From the NCBI GenBank assembly GCA_000934385.1, contig KN880486.1:1-64000 (forward strand): a stretch of DNA of 64,000 nucleotides, given 5' to 3'. Positions 12,239 through 23,607 of this stretch are shown one piece after another. The position numbers were made by a program, and so were the translations under genes. The notes below the pieces were generated by a model, which saw only the letters and a program-made list of their open reading frames with translations, ran no database searches and was not told the DNA's origin. Origin of the DNA: Cylindrobasidium torrendii FP15055 ss-10. Lineage: Eukaryota > Basidiomycota > Agaricomycetes > Agaricales > Physalacriaceae. The stretch's first letter is position 1, and every line of letters begins with the position of its first letter.

Positions 12239-14246
12239 CTAAAGGAGAAGATCATCCCCACCGCTACCGTTCTTCGAAGTAGTTGTTGACGTTCCAAAGG
12301 ATCCAAATGCATTGCTGTTGCCCATCGCCGGCTTCGCACCACCTGCACCGCCCCAAAGACCTACAGACACCTTCTCGGACTGCAACGCTTTCATCGACTT
12401 GCCGCCCACTGGTGTAGAAGGCTTGGAGGAGGATCCAAGCGACATGGACCAAAGATCATCAAAGTTTCCACTGGACGCAGGCTTCGGTGTGGCAGGTTTG
12501 GACATAGACGTTGGGCGCATGCCGCTCGTCGGGGTCATCGACATCGGCGGCGGAGACGTAACGGGAGCGGGCTGCATCATGCCTGAGGCATTCCAGAGAT
12601 TTTGTGGAGGGGGCGACGCGGTCATTGGCAGTGAGCCCATCCTCATAGGTTGCTGCATGCCCATGCCCACGTTCGGAGCTGCGCCCATGGGCTGTTGCAT
12701 CCCAAGGCTTCCTGTACGCTGGTGAGAGGCACCCCCTTGGTTGAGCATGGCCATCAGATTTTGGTTGGCGGGAGCTACGGGCGCGACAGCCGGGGCGGGA
12801 GCAGCAGCAGCAGAGCCCGTAGGTGCTGTTTGGAAGCTGTCGAAATCGTCGTCTATACATCTTTGAGCAAAGAGTGAACAAGAGATGGAGGAGCCATACC
12901 ATCAAAGATATTTCCAGGCGTTGGCAATGCTTTGTTGGAACCACTGGATGCTGGGACCGTGGGAGCAGTAACGGGCGCAGGAGAATTGAATGTATCATCG
13001 TCGAGTCCGCCCAGCAAGTCAACTTCCGGTACTTTGGGGGCAGGTGCCGGGGTTGGAACAGAGGCTTTACGCGCTGGCGTAGATCGGCTGGAAGAGGTGG
13101 TGTTCATGCTGTTCGAGCGAGCGGGGGCACTGGTAACGGTCTCATCATCTCCCGCGTTATATTCTTCGAATCCGCCACCCCGACGATTATCGTCTCGGAA
13201 GGATGTAGAAGACCGACCACCGCTGCCACCGCCATTGTAGGACGAGTTGTAATGGTCTGTCGGAAGGTTAACACAGGCTGGGCCAGACAATTCAAACATA
13301 CCGGAGACACCAGACATACTGCCTCCACTGAATCCTCCACCACCCAAGCTATCACTGCCGAATCCACCGTAGCGACCACCGCTGCCACCACCCGAGAAGC
13401 TCATACCATCGCTGCCAGTCCCAGTGTACTTATTTTTGTTTGCTTTCGCCTTACGCCGTTCGGTCCGAATCTTTTCGACGTCGCTCAAAAGTTCAACAAT
13501 TTCCTTGGACCGATTGCGGACTAAACGGAGAAGAAAGTGAGCTCTGGCCGCCGAGAAGATACAAGCACTATACCATTAATCCCTTGGTCCTTGCCCTTGT
13601 CGTCAATGTAGTGGAAGTTGCGGAGCATTTTGACTGTAGAAATATGCGCGCGCGCATCATCTACAACTCGTTCGGAGCCATTCTTGATTAAATATTCGAG
13701 AAGTTGGAGGGCCTATGTTACATTGGATTATTGAGTACAGAGCAATGCAAGCACACGCGTACACGTACCTTGTAGATTTGTCGCCACTGACGAGCCTCCT
13801 TCTCCATGAAACGCGCGTAAATACTGGGCATAATTTCGTTGAAATCCGGGCTGGGGTTTCAGTCAGGTTGGGAATTGGATGCCATAGTATCAATGCGCAC
13901 TAGTTGAAGGTCCTGAGATCCTGTTAATAAGTGCAACACTCCATATCAACCCACATACCTGTTGGCGATGTCCTGCATAAGCGTGGAACTCGCTCCCCTA
14001 CGCAAGATGAGCAATTGCCGACGTGTCGGCAGAGCTATGCCCACCAGGGATCCTCGTTGGTGGCCTCTTGCACCTTGGCCTCTATTTCACTGACATTGAG
14101 GACGACATTCTTTGCCTAGATTGCGTGGGATAAGCGTGTGTTGTCTTGCTTGCTGTGGGATTGCGCCGTACCTGCTGGTACATCGACTTGATGTCGTACA
14201 TCGAGATTTGGGAGAGCTGGGTTGAAAGAGATTCAAGTCGGTCCAT
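12239..14246 (-). CDS. ENTH-domain clathrin adaptor (epsin, Ent3/CLINT-like)
   Basis: Eight exons (14172-14246, 14045-14115, 13959-13997, 13769-13850, 13574-13712, 13302-13520, 12900-13256, 12239-12852) sum to 531 residues. The ENTH domain fills roughly residues 15-155, with SEIEAKVQEATNEDPWGAS, FNEIMPSIYARFMEKEARQW, LLEYLIKNGSERVVDDAR and LRNFHYIDDKGKDQGINVR. ENTH domains bind phosphoinositides and SNAREs. The rest is disordered Gly/Ser- then Met/Pro/Gln-rich, with a clathrin-box-like DLLGGLDDD, an acidic-Phe motif DDDDFDSF that resembles gamma-ear ligands, and a C-terminal DDLLL. This suggests a Golgi-to-endosome adaptor working with clathrin, AP-1 and GGA. One intron (13851-13958, 108 nt) is twice the usual size. 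Assignment to Ent3/CLINT rather than Ent1/2 rests on the motif set and is moderately sure. Confidence 0.9.
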
Positions 14247-14743
14247 GGCTGCTGTCTACGGGCGGGATAACAGTGTTGAGCAGGTAGGGCCGCGAGTGAC
14301 CGTGCACGTCGGGAAGCAGGGGAACGTTGTCACACTGTGACGCACAGCCAGGTTTCGGCGAGGCTTGCGGAGATCTTTACTGGCCAAAATCTTCGACATA
14401 AGCACACAAGACGTGAAGGTTGTCGTCTGTAATATTGTATAGTTGTAGTGCTACATCCACAATGGGGGACTCGGGCGGAGTGCCCTCACTATTCATCATG
14501 TTACTGTCGTTCAAACATCCTCCTCCTCCGGAAAAGAAAGGCAAGGGCCCTTCAATATAGTAATGACCGTAGCGTTATGGAGGGCCTATGCCCAGCATGC
14601 AACTATTGAGAAAAATGTGTGGCTGTATATACTGGAGGAAACCATGGACATGACGAGTGGCTAGCAGTGATAAATATAAAGGCGCGATGATGTGTAGTTT
14701 GCGGCTGAACGTACAGGTCAATGCTGGGTCAATGCGTGTCTGC
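14247..14743. other. Spacer between the MYND gene end and the epsin start
   Basis: About 0.5 kb between two minus-strand genes. It should hold the epsin promoter and the 3' end of the upstream MYND gene. No gene is supported here. Confidence 0.4.
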
Positions 14744-16859
14744 TCAAATTGCACCAGGGCCCGTACGAAACAGAGCATCACCTCGCACCGTCCTCTCTCG
14801 GTCCCGTGTGTCCCGTACAGTCCCCGTATCGGAGGGCACAGTACTTATCACTGCGGGCACCTCCGAACCTGTTGTCGTTGCACCCTGTGGCCATCGTGCA
14901 TGCCGGGTCGACCTCTCCGCATGATGCGACGCCTCCTGGAGGTGTGCGTCGACATCGCCATCGCCATCGTCGTTCTCATCTCGTGCGCTACACCAGAACC
15001 GATGTCCTTCACTCCAAGCAGTGCTTTGGCATTCCTTTCCACAATATTTGGCCTTTCGACAGCGACGGCACTTGGCAAACTCCCTGGGCACTGTTTCCCA
15101 TTTGCCGCATAGCACTGAAGATGATGAGCTTGATAGAAAGATATAGATTGGATGGATGCGACTCACTATTGGCGCATTGCCTGATGCCACCACGGCTCTC
15201 ATCCTTGCGGCAAGCATTTCGCATGATCACACCAGCCCAATACTGAATCTCTGACGGGAGTCTGGGCACCTCGGTCTCTGAAGAACTCGGCCTGAATGTG
15301 AAGCGCTCGACTAGAGAGAAAACATTGGTGCGCCGACTCGTTGGTGCAGCGGGTGGTGTGGGAGGCGCTTTTTCCTTGCCGCGCGCTGTCAATGATTTGA
15401 AAAAGTCTCTAGGACTGGTGGTCGGAGGTGCAGGTGGTGGAGTCGCGTTCGGTGTAGGAGGTGAAGACGGGCCAGATGCAGATTGGGAACCAGTAGACGT
15501 AGCTGCTGCCGCGGGATGGAAGGAGGTCCGAGTTTCGTAGAATGCTTGTCGAACATGTGGGTATTTGCTAAGGTAGGCGAGAAGTTGGAGGCTGAGAAGT
15601 ACGTCTTCGTCGCGATATGGCCCAGAATCCCTTGATCCACGGGTAGTTCCATTTCCGCTACGTGGGAGAGCTGTGATGCCAGGACGGGGTGTTGCCTCAG
15701 GTGGGGCACCCATAGCCATGTCGTCGTTGGGTTCTAAAGATACAATGCCTTGATCGACGCCGTCCGTTTGGTCGTCGCTGATCATAATACGCGCGTCCAT
15801 GGGGGTAGCTATTGTCTCATTAGTAGGACCATCGGCTACAATGCCAACTGTGCGACGCAGGGGTGGGTCTGCGGCAGCAACATGAGCATCCTCTTCGTCG
15901 TCTTCGGTTTCGGTATCTTGACGAGAAGATGATGGGGAGGGTGAGGCAGGGGTATCCCGATGAGTGCGAGGTGGAGGATCGAATGTGCGACGTGCGATTA
16001 TGGTCCCGGACCGCTCGCGACCGGGCACAACGACAGCCGCAGTGGGAGTGTTCGAACCTAACGGAGTACTTGTTGTCGAGGTGTCTGCAGATGTCTCGCC
16101 CTCGTCGCTTTCCTGTGCCTGGTGTAAAGCGTTAGAATACAGATCAAACATCAGTGAAGATTAACTCACTACATCGACTCGGATCTGACGCACAAGAGCA
16201 CGAGCCAGTTCTGCAGCTTCGTCACGCTGACGCTGCTCAGCCATAGCTTGACGTCGAGCATGGCGCTGCTCCCGCGTCTCTCTTGGTGCTCCCGATGCAC
16301 TCGGACCAGGTCCCAACGCGAACCCCTTCTTGGCCAACCATGCTTCCAGAATGCAACCCACAACCTCAAGCGTTCCTGCCTGCACAACTCGACACCGAAT
16401 TGCTTCACTCCCGCGGACGCCGATATTGACAACACATTGGAAAGCGAGGGAGAACCGGTAGGCCGCGTGCTTGTCAAAGGCTTGCGGATTGAGAGTGGGG
16501 GCGGGCTTTGGTGTTCGTGATGATGGCGGGGCGAGTCCATAGAATAGCGAGGGATTTTCTGGAGGCGGCGGGGAAAGACAGAATTCGTGCAACATCTTGA
16601 CCAGCCGCTCGAGACCACCGTCTTGTGTCATGATTTCCCGGATCCTAGGCGACGTTGACGTAAGGTACGTGAGCTGCGAGAGCGAGTTGAAAATTGGCAG
16701 AGGGGACGACGTATCAAGCGCTGTTAAGAGAGGAGAAGGCAGTCAGCGCTTTCCCAATAGTGCACACGCCGCTATCATACCTCGGCGGTCATAGAGCTGA
16801 GAGCTGATGCAAACGCACGCCTTGTTCTGCGCAGGGAACGCGAAATTAGACTCGCGCAT
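14744..16859 (-). CDS. mub1: MYND zinc-finger protein, Mub1/SamB homologue
   Basis: Exons 16781-16859, 16170-16720, 15167-16118 and 14744-15114 sum to 650 residues. The N terminus (MRESNFAFPAQNKACVCISS, then LYDRRALDTSSPLPIFNSL) and TSTSPRIREIMTQDGGLERL are hallmark Mub1/SamB segments. A disordered Pro/Ser/Thr region occupies roughly residues 220-500. The MYND finger lies near residue 540, with CRRCRKAKYCGKECQ and a terminal GHRFWC. Yeast Mub1 acts with the ubiquitin ligase Ubr2 in Rpn4 turnover and so in proteasome gene control; Aspergillus SamB affects polarity and septation. It has a distinctive first exon of 79 nt whose frame restores the conserved N terminus. Function in this species is inferred from family. 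Confidence 0.93.
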
Positions 16860-18499
16860 TCTCAGCTCTGGATGGTGTTTTCGGGAAAGGTGTCGCACTA
16901 CAACAGTGCAAGTTGGAACAAGGCTGATTCAGTCAACCTCCGCTTTTGTTTGACCCTGTTTGACAAATGTGGCGAAGCGCTGTCGCCATTCACGAATACA
17001 GCGTTAGCACACGTGTGGTTATTGCCTCGAACCGTTCACATACTTAAGAATACAGCGTATGGAACATAACCTTCACCCACGACTTAGCCAGCTGTTTACT
17101 GCGCCACCGTCATCGTACTCGAGTCCTGGTTTCTGAGAACTAAGCGGTCAGCAACTCGTCCACTAGTCATATCGCAATAATTAATGGTTCTGCGCATGGT
17201 GCCATGGCACGGGCCAGTAGGCCTCGAGCTCGACGCTTCGTCAAGACAATGTTCTTGAGGTGCCAAATTGGGTCACTTCTCGATCTCTTCTTCATGACAT
17301 CGGCCCGTCAAATACTGTACGCAGCTGCTACCCGCTCTCCATTACGGGCAGTTCCACTTATTCTGAAGGCCAATTCCAATACCCTCATAGACCTACATCG
17401 GTCCTAATCACAAGTCGTCCGCACAAGTAAACCAGTGCCAGTTCCTATTTTCGGGCGCAGTGGCACTTCAAATTACGCGCTGATACTACCTCTTACATCT
17501 GGTACACACTGACACCGTCAATGCACTGTGGTACTCTTCATCTGGGTCCTGAGGCTGTTGGTCTCGGTGGGCTTCAACTACTATGAGCATTTGTGTCTAT
17601 AGTAGTACTCATCGACGGCTTGCCGCAGAATGGATAAACGAGATTACAGGGTTTGTATATTTGGGTCGTCCACACCGGCACCATTCAAGTATCTAACACC
17701 TTCAACGAGCTCGCGAAAGTCAAGATGGAGTCGTGGCCTTGATTGCTGCTGAGGCTATTGGTAGTACTAATGGTGAGATGCGCTGTGACAACATGCATAT
17801 GAGGAGAACTTTCAGGCTTCACTCAAGTTCAACAAGGGTTAACAATGCTTATACAGGGGGCGGTCAAACATGAATGTTTGACTAAGTGAGAATTGCTGTA
17901 TGCATTGTACTAGTAAAAATCCTTCCGTCGTCACCACGTACAGCAAGAATGAGCTCCCTATTATACACAGCCATCCAAAGGAATGAACAGTTACATAAAT
18001 GACGTTAGCTAGTCTGGGGTGAAAATGCCACTAATGGTCAATTCGGAATTCCTAACAAGGTGTGCGGTGCTTGACGCGCTACATACAGTGGCTGAACAGC
18101 AGAATTCAAGTCTTCGTTGTTGGAACCAACGAGGCTATTGGGAATGTTCTGCTATTATAATCACAGAAAGGAACAATAGAACTTTGGGAATCGAGAGTGG
18201 CACGGGTTCACCATCTTGGCCATCGCAAGATAACAGTTGATAATTGAGCCTCAGGCCGCAAAATTGTCGATTGGCGTTGACGCGTCTGCGCCTCTGCATT
18301 CGGAGACGGAAAACAAAATACAAGCACCAAGAGGAATATCAAAGCACAACTTAATCTGCTGCAATGATGGTCCACGATGCCGCTGATCGGCATCGGCGTT
18401 ATCCGTACTAGTTGGCCAGGTTAAGGTTTCAGCCACCGCGATTCGAGCTCGGGCAGCGATCCGGCGAAATTTCCGTGACCGTAGACGACATCAAGCAAA
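16860..18499. other. 1.6-kb divergent region between the MYND gene and RPL11
   Basis: No supported gene. Only short frames are present. The motif GAGGCT(A/G)TTGG recurs at about 17546-17556, 17750-17760 and 18130-18140 in otherwise unrelated sequence, which may be a remnant of a degraded repeat or gene. The two ends must carry the promoters of the flanking genes. Confidence 0.35.
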
Positions 18500-19182
18500 A
18501 TGGTGCGCGCAATGCCGCCGCTCGCGCCGGCCGGAGTACTGATGGAGAGCAGGCCGACACCAAGACCGCGCCGACGAACCACATGAAGGAGCTTCGTATC
18601 GAGAAGCTCGTCATCAGTGCGTCTCCCGTCCATCTTGCGCAAGTCCCGCTCACCCAGGCTATCCAGACATTTCCGTTGGTGAATCCGGCGATCGTCTCAC
18701 CCGTGCCTCGAAGGTTCTGGAGCAGCTTACCGGTCAAACACCCGTCACATCGAAGGCGCGCTACACTGTCCGCACATTCGGTATTCGTCGTAACGAAAAA
18801 ATCGCGGTGCACGTCACAATCCGGGGGCCCAAGGCAGAGGAGATTCTTGAGCGTGGTTTGAAGGTCAAGGAGTACGAGCTCCGCCGCCGCAACTTCAGCG
18901 AGACTGGCAACTTTGGATTTGGTATCCAAGAGCACATCGATCTCGGCGCTCGCTACGATCCCGGCATCGGTATCTTCGGCATGGACTTCTACGTTGTAAT
19001 GGGACGCCCGGGCAACCGTGTAGCAAAGAGGAGGGCGAAGAAGACTCGCATTGGATTCCAACACAAAGTCCGCCGCGACGACACTATGTCGTGGTACAAG
19101 ACCCGCTTCGACGGTATCATCTTGGTGCGTCCTAGTCCCAAATTATTCACAGTTGGTACTTATTATACCCCAATAGAAATAA
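18500..19182 (+). CDS. RPL11: 60S ribosomal protein uL5 (L11)
   Basis: Exons 18500-18502 (ATG only), 18550-18616, 18667-19124 and 19177-19182 sum to 177 residues. The core is unmistakable: [13 protein letters not shown], then [60 protein letters not shown] and a near-terminal SRFDGIIL-type end (TRFDGIIL). uL5 contacts 5S rRNA in the large-subunit central protuberance. The last exon encodes a single Lys and the stop, which is why a read-through frame looks falsely longer. The first exon is inferred: the open frame has no usable ATG after its stop, and an ATG directly followed by GTGCGC at 18503 with an acceptor at 18549 gives the expected N terminus. Confidence 0.92.
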
Positions 19183-20201
19183 ATGATATGCTGTCTATTG
19201 CTTTCCGCTATGTATGTGACATGCCACACTCCCATTATGTCTGTATGCAGCAATCCATTTCCGTCTTCTCGTCCTTTGCGTACAGACGTGCGAATATATG
19301 TAATTTTAGGGGAATCGATGTGCTAGCTAAGAACTATTCCTGCTGTCGGCGCAGTACATAGCATCGACACGTAGAGAAGTCTGAGCATGGAATGGCAGAA
19401 GCAAAAAAAACCTAACGCGTTCTCAGCGGTCTCGAGATCCGATTCTAAGTACGACTCAGCCACTGTCATTGTCAATTTGTCCCTTGCCATGTGCCTTGCA
19501 AAGCATGCGCTGCATGGCTATGCCAGCATGCTCGGCATCGTCCGCCCAGTTGCGGTGGTTGAATTTTTGAGGTTACCTGACATCACTGTGACAACTTTCT
19601 GTTTTCCCCTCAACTCCAAATTTTGCGTCTGTCGTCGCCGTTCCTACCCTACGCGACAACAGGGCACAAGCGCGTCCACCATTCCTGACCAGGCAAGAAA
19701 CAGCGATCTTCGCCTGTTGACCCTAGAGTACGTTTGCCAGCTCATATGGCCACGAGATGCAGTCTGATTAATATCCTCTTTTCTCTTATAGGTGGGTATC
19801 TGTAAGAGGTCAGCGCATACCTGTTTCCGACGCGATTTTTCCCTCTGAACATTTGTAGGAGAGCCTCCCTAACACGGCTAAGCGCGACATTTGCCGTTAA
19901 TCGATCCTTCCCAAAATCCACGCGTTTCTTCTTCAAGAGTCCTTTTCCAACCCCACCCGCGCCCTTCAAGCCTTTTCCTCGCTGCACAGGGAGCGAGGAA
20001 CCCGCCTCGATCGACCAGCACTTGTCCGTCACCGTCCTCGTTTCCGCCCGGTTTTCAACGGCCGCGGCGGTTCAGGTCTAGTGGCTTTCGAGTCCAACCA
20101 AGCTGACATACTCATCCACAACTACTGGCAAGGTGTCCTTTGCCTCAACGGCATCCACCCAACCAACCCCATCTACTATTTTCATTGCAAAGAAAACAAC
20201 A
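19183..20201. other. 1-kb region upstream of ornithine decarboxylase
   Basis: An open frame of 126 codons (19387-19767) has no recognisable similarity. The right half is C/T-rich (19900-20200), as expected for a promoter and long leader of ornithine decarboxylase. A short ATG-initiated frame at about 19746 could be an upstream ORF if transcription starts that far out; this cannot be judged from sequence alone. Confidence 0.35.
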
Positions 20202-21733
20202 ATGTCCCAAGTCGAAATTCTCCGCGCCAACTACGCTGACCTGGTTCACACCAGCCCGGAATGGTCAGTCAATATCAACGGACTCATCGCCTCTCCTGGT
20301 CCGCTTCATCTTACGGCTGACGACGACCACTACAACGAAAGTCCATTCCCGTCCCTCCCCCCTCTCCTCCATGGGCACCCCGACGTTCACATGCGCTCAG
20401 GCGTACTGAACGCATCGCGCCTCTCTTCGAATGGAGTCCCCGATGCCGAACGTGCCTTCTTTGTGGCCGACCTGTGCGAAGTTTATCAGCAGTATCAACG
20501 CTGGTGCAAGAACCTCCCCGAAATTCAACCCCACTATGGTGAGCAGTTTGTGCCTCATGTGCACATGAGAACCTTGGGACTCATTCTTTCCTTAGCGGTC
20601 AAATCCAACCCAGACCCATATGTGCTTCGACTACTTGCTGCACTTGGTGCAGGCTTCGATTGTGCCTCCAACCAAGAGATCAACCAGGTTCTTGCACTTG
20701 GTGGCGGCGTTGAGCCTTCTAATATTATCTTCGCCAACCCATGCAAGGCCATATCCTTCGTTCGCGCCGCAGCTAGGGCCGGGGTTGACAAGATGACTTT
20801 TGACAACGTCGACGAACTATACAAAATTGCGCGCGCACACCCACGGGCAAAGCTCGTCATCCGCATCCTAGCGGACGACAGCAAGAGCATCTGTGCGTTC
20901 AACGTCAAGTTTGGGGCTGCTCTATCTGCCGTCCCCGGTCTGCTTGCAAAGGCGAAGGAGCTTAACCTTGACGTGATTGGCGTCAGTTTCCATGTCGGCA
21001 GTGGCTGCTACGATCCGTCGGTATACACCGACGCCATTTCTCGCTGTCGCAAGGTTTTCGACATGGCACAAGACGCCGGCTACGAGTTCGATTTCCTTGA
21101 TGTTGGTGGCGGTTTCGAAGATTCCTTGTTCGAGCAAGCGGCAGCTTACCTTCGCGATGCCATCGATGAATACTTCCCTGAGAGGAAGCACATCAAGATT
21201 ATTGCAGAACCTGGCCGTTACTTCGTCTCAAACGCGTTCCGCTTGGCTACCAACATCATCGCTCGCCGTGCTCCCCAGGCTGATGCCAACGCGCATGCGA
21301 AGGTTATGTGTACGTTCTCGCATTGCCTGATAGGACCAGATACTAATACCTTCCGTTAGACTACATCAATGACGGTGTCTACGGCGCCTTCAACTGTCTG
21401 ATGTTCGACCACGCCGTTGCGCGTCCATACGTCCTCTGCATGGATTCGTCTTTCCACGTCCCAGTCGGCGAGACACTGTCCCGCTGCAGCATTTGGGGCC
21501 CGACTTGTGATTCCATCGATAAAATATGCGAGGATGCCGAGTTACCTGCTCGCCTCCAAGCTGGCGACTGGCTGGGCTTTGATGGCATGGGTGCCTACAC
21601 GATCTGCGCCGCGAGTCAGTTCAACGGATTCCAGGTCAGCAAGGTTGTGTACACGGCAGGGGGCGATGGGGAGATGGAGGTGCGCGTCGCGCTGGCCAAA
21701 TTTGCGGCTCGAGGCGGAGGCTTGCAGGCCTAA
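20202..21733 (+). CDS. SPE1: Ornithine decarboxylase
   Basis: Exons 20202-20538, 20596-21309 and 21360-21733 sum to 474 residues. The enzyme decarboxylates ornithine to putrescine, the first step of polyamine synthesis, in the cytosol with PLP. The fold-type III barrel carries AVKSNPDP (PLP-binding Lys), FANPCKAISFVRAAARAGVD, GVSFHVGSG, DVGGGFEDS and AEPGRYFV. The C-terminal beta domain has WGPTCDSIDKI, with the catalytic Cys and Asp of the C-D-x-x-D motif, and DWLGFDGMGAY. An N-terminal extension of about 100 residues precedes the barrel, as in other fungal ODCs. A frame without ATG continues upstream to 20133; I chose the first ATG, in context ACAATGTCC. Regulation by antizyme is likely from family knowledge but not visible here. 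Confidence 0.95.
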
Positions 21734-21780
21734 GTGGACATACATTACAGACTGATATATATTGCTAAGTATCTCTCCTT

Positions 21781-22530
21781 TTATATAGACCCATGTTCTC
21801 TACTGCTGTCAGAACTTACGACCAACCAATAGACTGTCAGGAATCCTGCCTTTTTGTCTCTTTTGCAGTGTACTTTCACATGGGCGAATTGCCTCTTCTT
21901 TGACGGAGGTATAACTAAGCCGTCCCCTCGCCTCTCGGATGGATGACAAGTACCCTCGGTGTATTGTAGGGGATGGTAGCGCTGATTCTTCTTTGGGCTT
22001 TGTGCGTCACTGTGGCTCGATTCTCTCTTTTCGCTGCTATTCTCGGGATAATTGGAACAGCACAATTGATAGCGGCGAACGAGCATCCCCCATGTCCCAT
22101 TGATAACAGGAAGCAGCGCTATTGGTCCGAATGAGGTATCCCAGAAGTTCGTTTGTTCAATGGTATGCTAAGCGAGCGCGAGAGTGTCTTCCGTGGGAAT
22201 AGGGTGACAGCCTCAACGTACCCGTCGGTGTACAGAGGCTGAAATTCTCCGGCTCTCATGGATCCGGGAGAGCCGTGGTGGGCAACGGTGGACATCGTTG
22301 AATGGTGCAATGAGGCGAGGACCATCGTCGGTGAAATCCATTTCAGGATAGGCAGGGATTTCAACATCTTACACCTGTCCTACACTGATCTTACATGCAC
22401 TCGCGGGCCGCAGGTTTTTGCTGCCCTGAACCAGAGGAATAATCGGGCTCTGTAGGCTGCGTGTGGGCTGTGATATGTATGTGTGTATGTTGAGGTGCGA
22501 ATTTGACGCTGGGCATCCGTTGCGACAATG
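21781..22530 (-). CDS. Tentative unrecognised gene converging on ornithine decarboxylase
   Basis: A chain of open frames on the minus strand can be joined by plausible splice sites. A start near 22525 (MPSVKFAPQH) leads into a segment containing YPEMDFTDDGPRLIAPFNDV, then a GTACGT donor near 22220 and a TTAG acceptor near 22165, then a longer frame containing FWDTSFGPIALLPVINGTWG that ends at 21781 only 48 nt past the ODC stop. I do not recognise any domain, and a competing frame of 82 codons (22119-22367) overlaps it. Treat this as a candidate only. Confidence 0.22.
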
Positions 22531-23607
22531 TGAAGGGGCCGTCATCAGCTTCCTCGTATGGAAGCAGTATTTCTACGTTCTTTTATAACGTGGGTTCGAA
22601 TACCACGGTGTCCGTGAAGAAGAGCACTGGGAATAACATGAAGTCCTGAGCTCGTGGTAGTCGTATCGCGATTTGAAGTTGGAAGATGAATAGTCTTTTC
22701 GAGTGGTATGTAATCCAGTAAGATGTCCTTCAGGAGGGAGGGTTACTTGCAGGTGTCATGGTATTGGACGTCGCCTCAATGCAGTGGTACAATGATGACT
22801 AGTACACAAATAAGTGCTATTATGGAGCGCAGGGAGCTCTGTGGATAGATTCGGAGGCACAAAGGACAAATCACGGGCTGCGTGCTGCGCTTGCTAACAA
22901 ACGAGCTATCATTGTCAGGAAGTCACGAATGCCAGATTGAAAGCTGGGCCAATCCGAGGCCCACAAAGGACCCACAGCTCCAGTGAGATAGATAGATGCT
23001 GTGATAAACTCAATAGAAACCAGTCTCCCGCAGTTGTAGCCGAAGTCTCACAGCACTTCACTAGCTATATTTCTCCGCTGAATCGAATTAGCTACGCGCC
23101 ATCGCGCCAGTGAATTGCATTTATGTGGGAAAGATAAGTATGGCGCGCCAGACTGGAGCTGGTAAACAGTCGAGGCCGATGATTCAGGAGTATTTACCTG
23201 GGCAACCTACACCAACATTATCGGCAGTGAGTTCCTGCCTCGCAGACGGAGACTCGTCGGGATGGAGCGTTGATATTGAGGCGTCTCGACCTCGTTCCAA
23301 CCATTCACAAAGGATCCGAGCGTCCGAGGGGGTAGAGTATGTGAAAAGTGGACGGAGAGGCCGTGACGGTCCGCTTTTGAAAGAGATATGCAGTTGTCTC
23401 GCTGAGAAAACGGGGCGGCGAAGTGTTCATAATGGATAGTGTCGGAGATACCCCGGATCAATAATTCCCACGGGTTGCGCGTTCAAATGTGACGCGGCCT
23501 TTGCTGGCATCTCGATCCTTGCTGAGTTACTCTCATCTGAGCCTGCTCACTGCGTTGAATCCGCGCTTTACCTGCTTCAGTATTCCTCTCGCGTCGAAGA
23601 ATTCACG
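22531..23607. other. Intergenic region upstream of proteasome beta6
   Basis: About 1.1 kb. The longest frame (23110-23439, 109 codons) has no recognisable features. The right end should hold the proteasome gene promoter. A T-loop-like GGGTTCGAATACCAC at about 22590 was examined and is not part of a tRNA fold. Confidence 0.35.

Noticed and set aside
20133..20201. Upstream extension of ornithine decarboxylase
   Set aside because: The frame is open but begins at a GTG with no ATG. The ATG at 20202 has good context and fits the family N terminus.
22580..22625. tRNA-like T-arm (GGGTTCGAATACCAC)
   Set aside because: The stem has a mismatch, and no acceptor stem, D-arm or anticodon arm could be folded around it.
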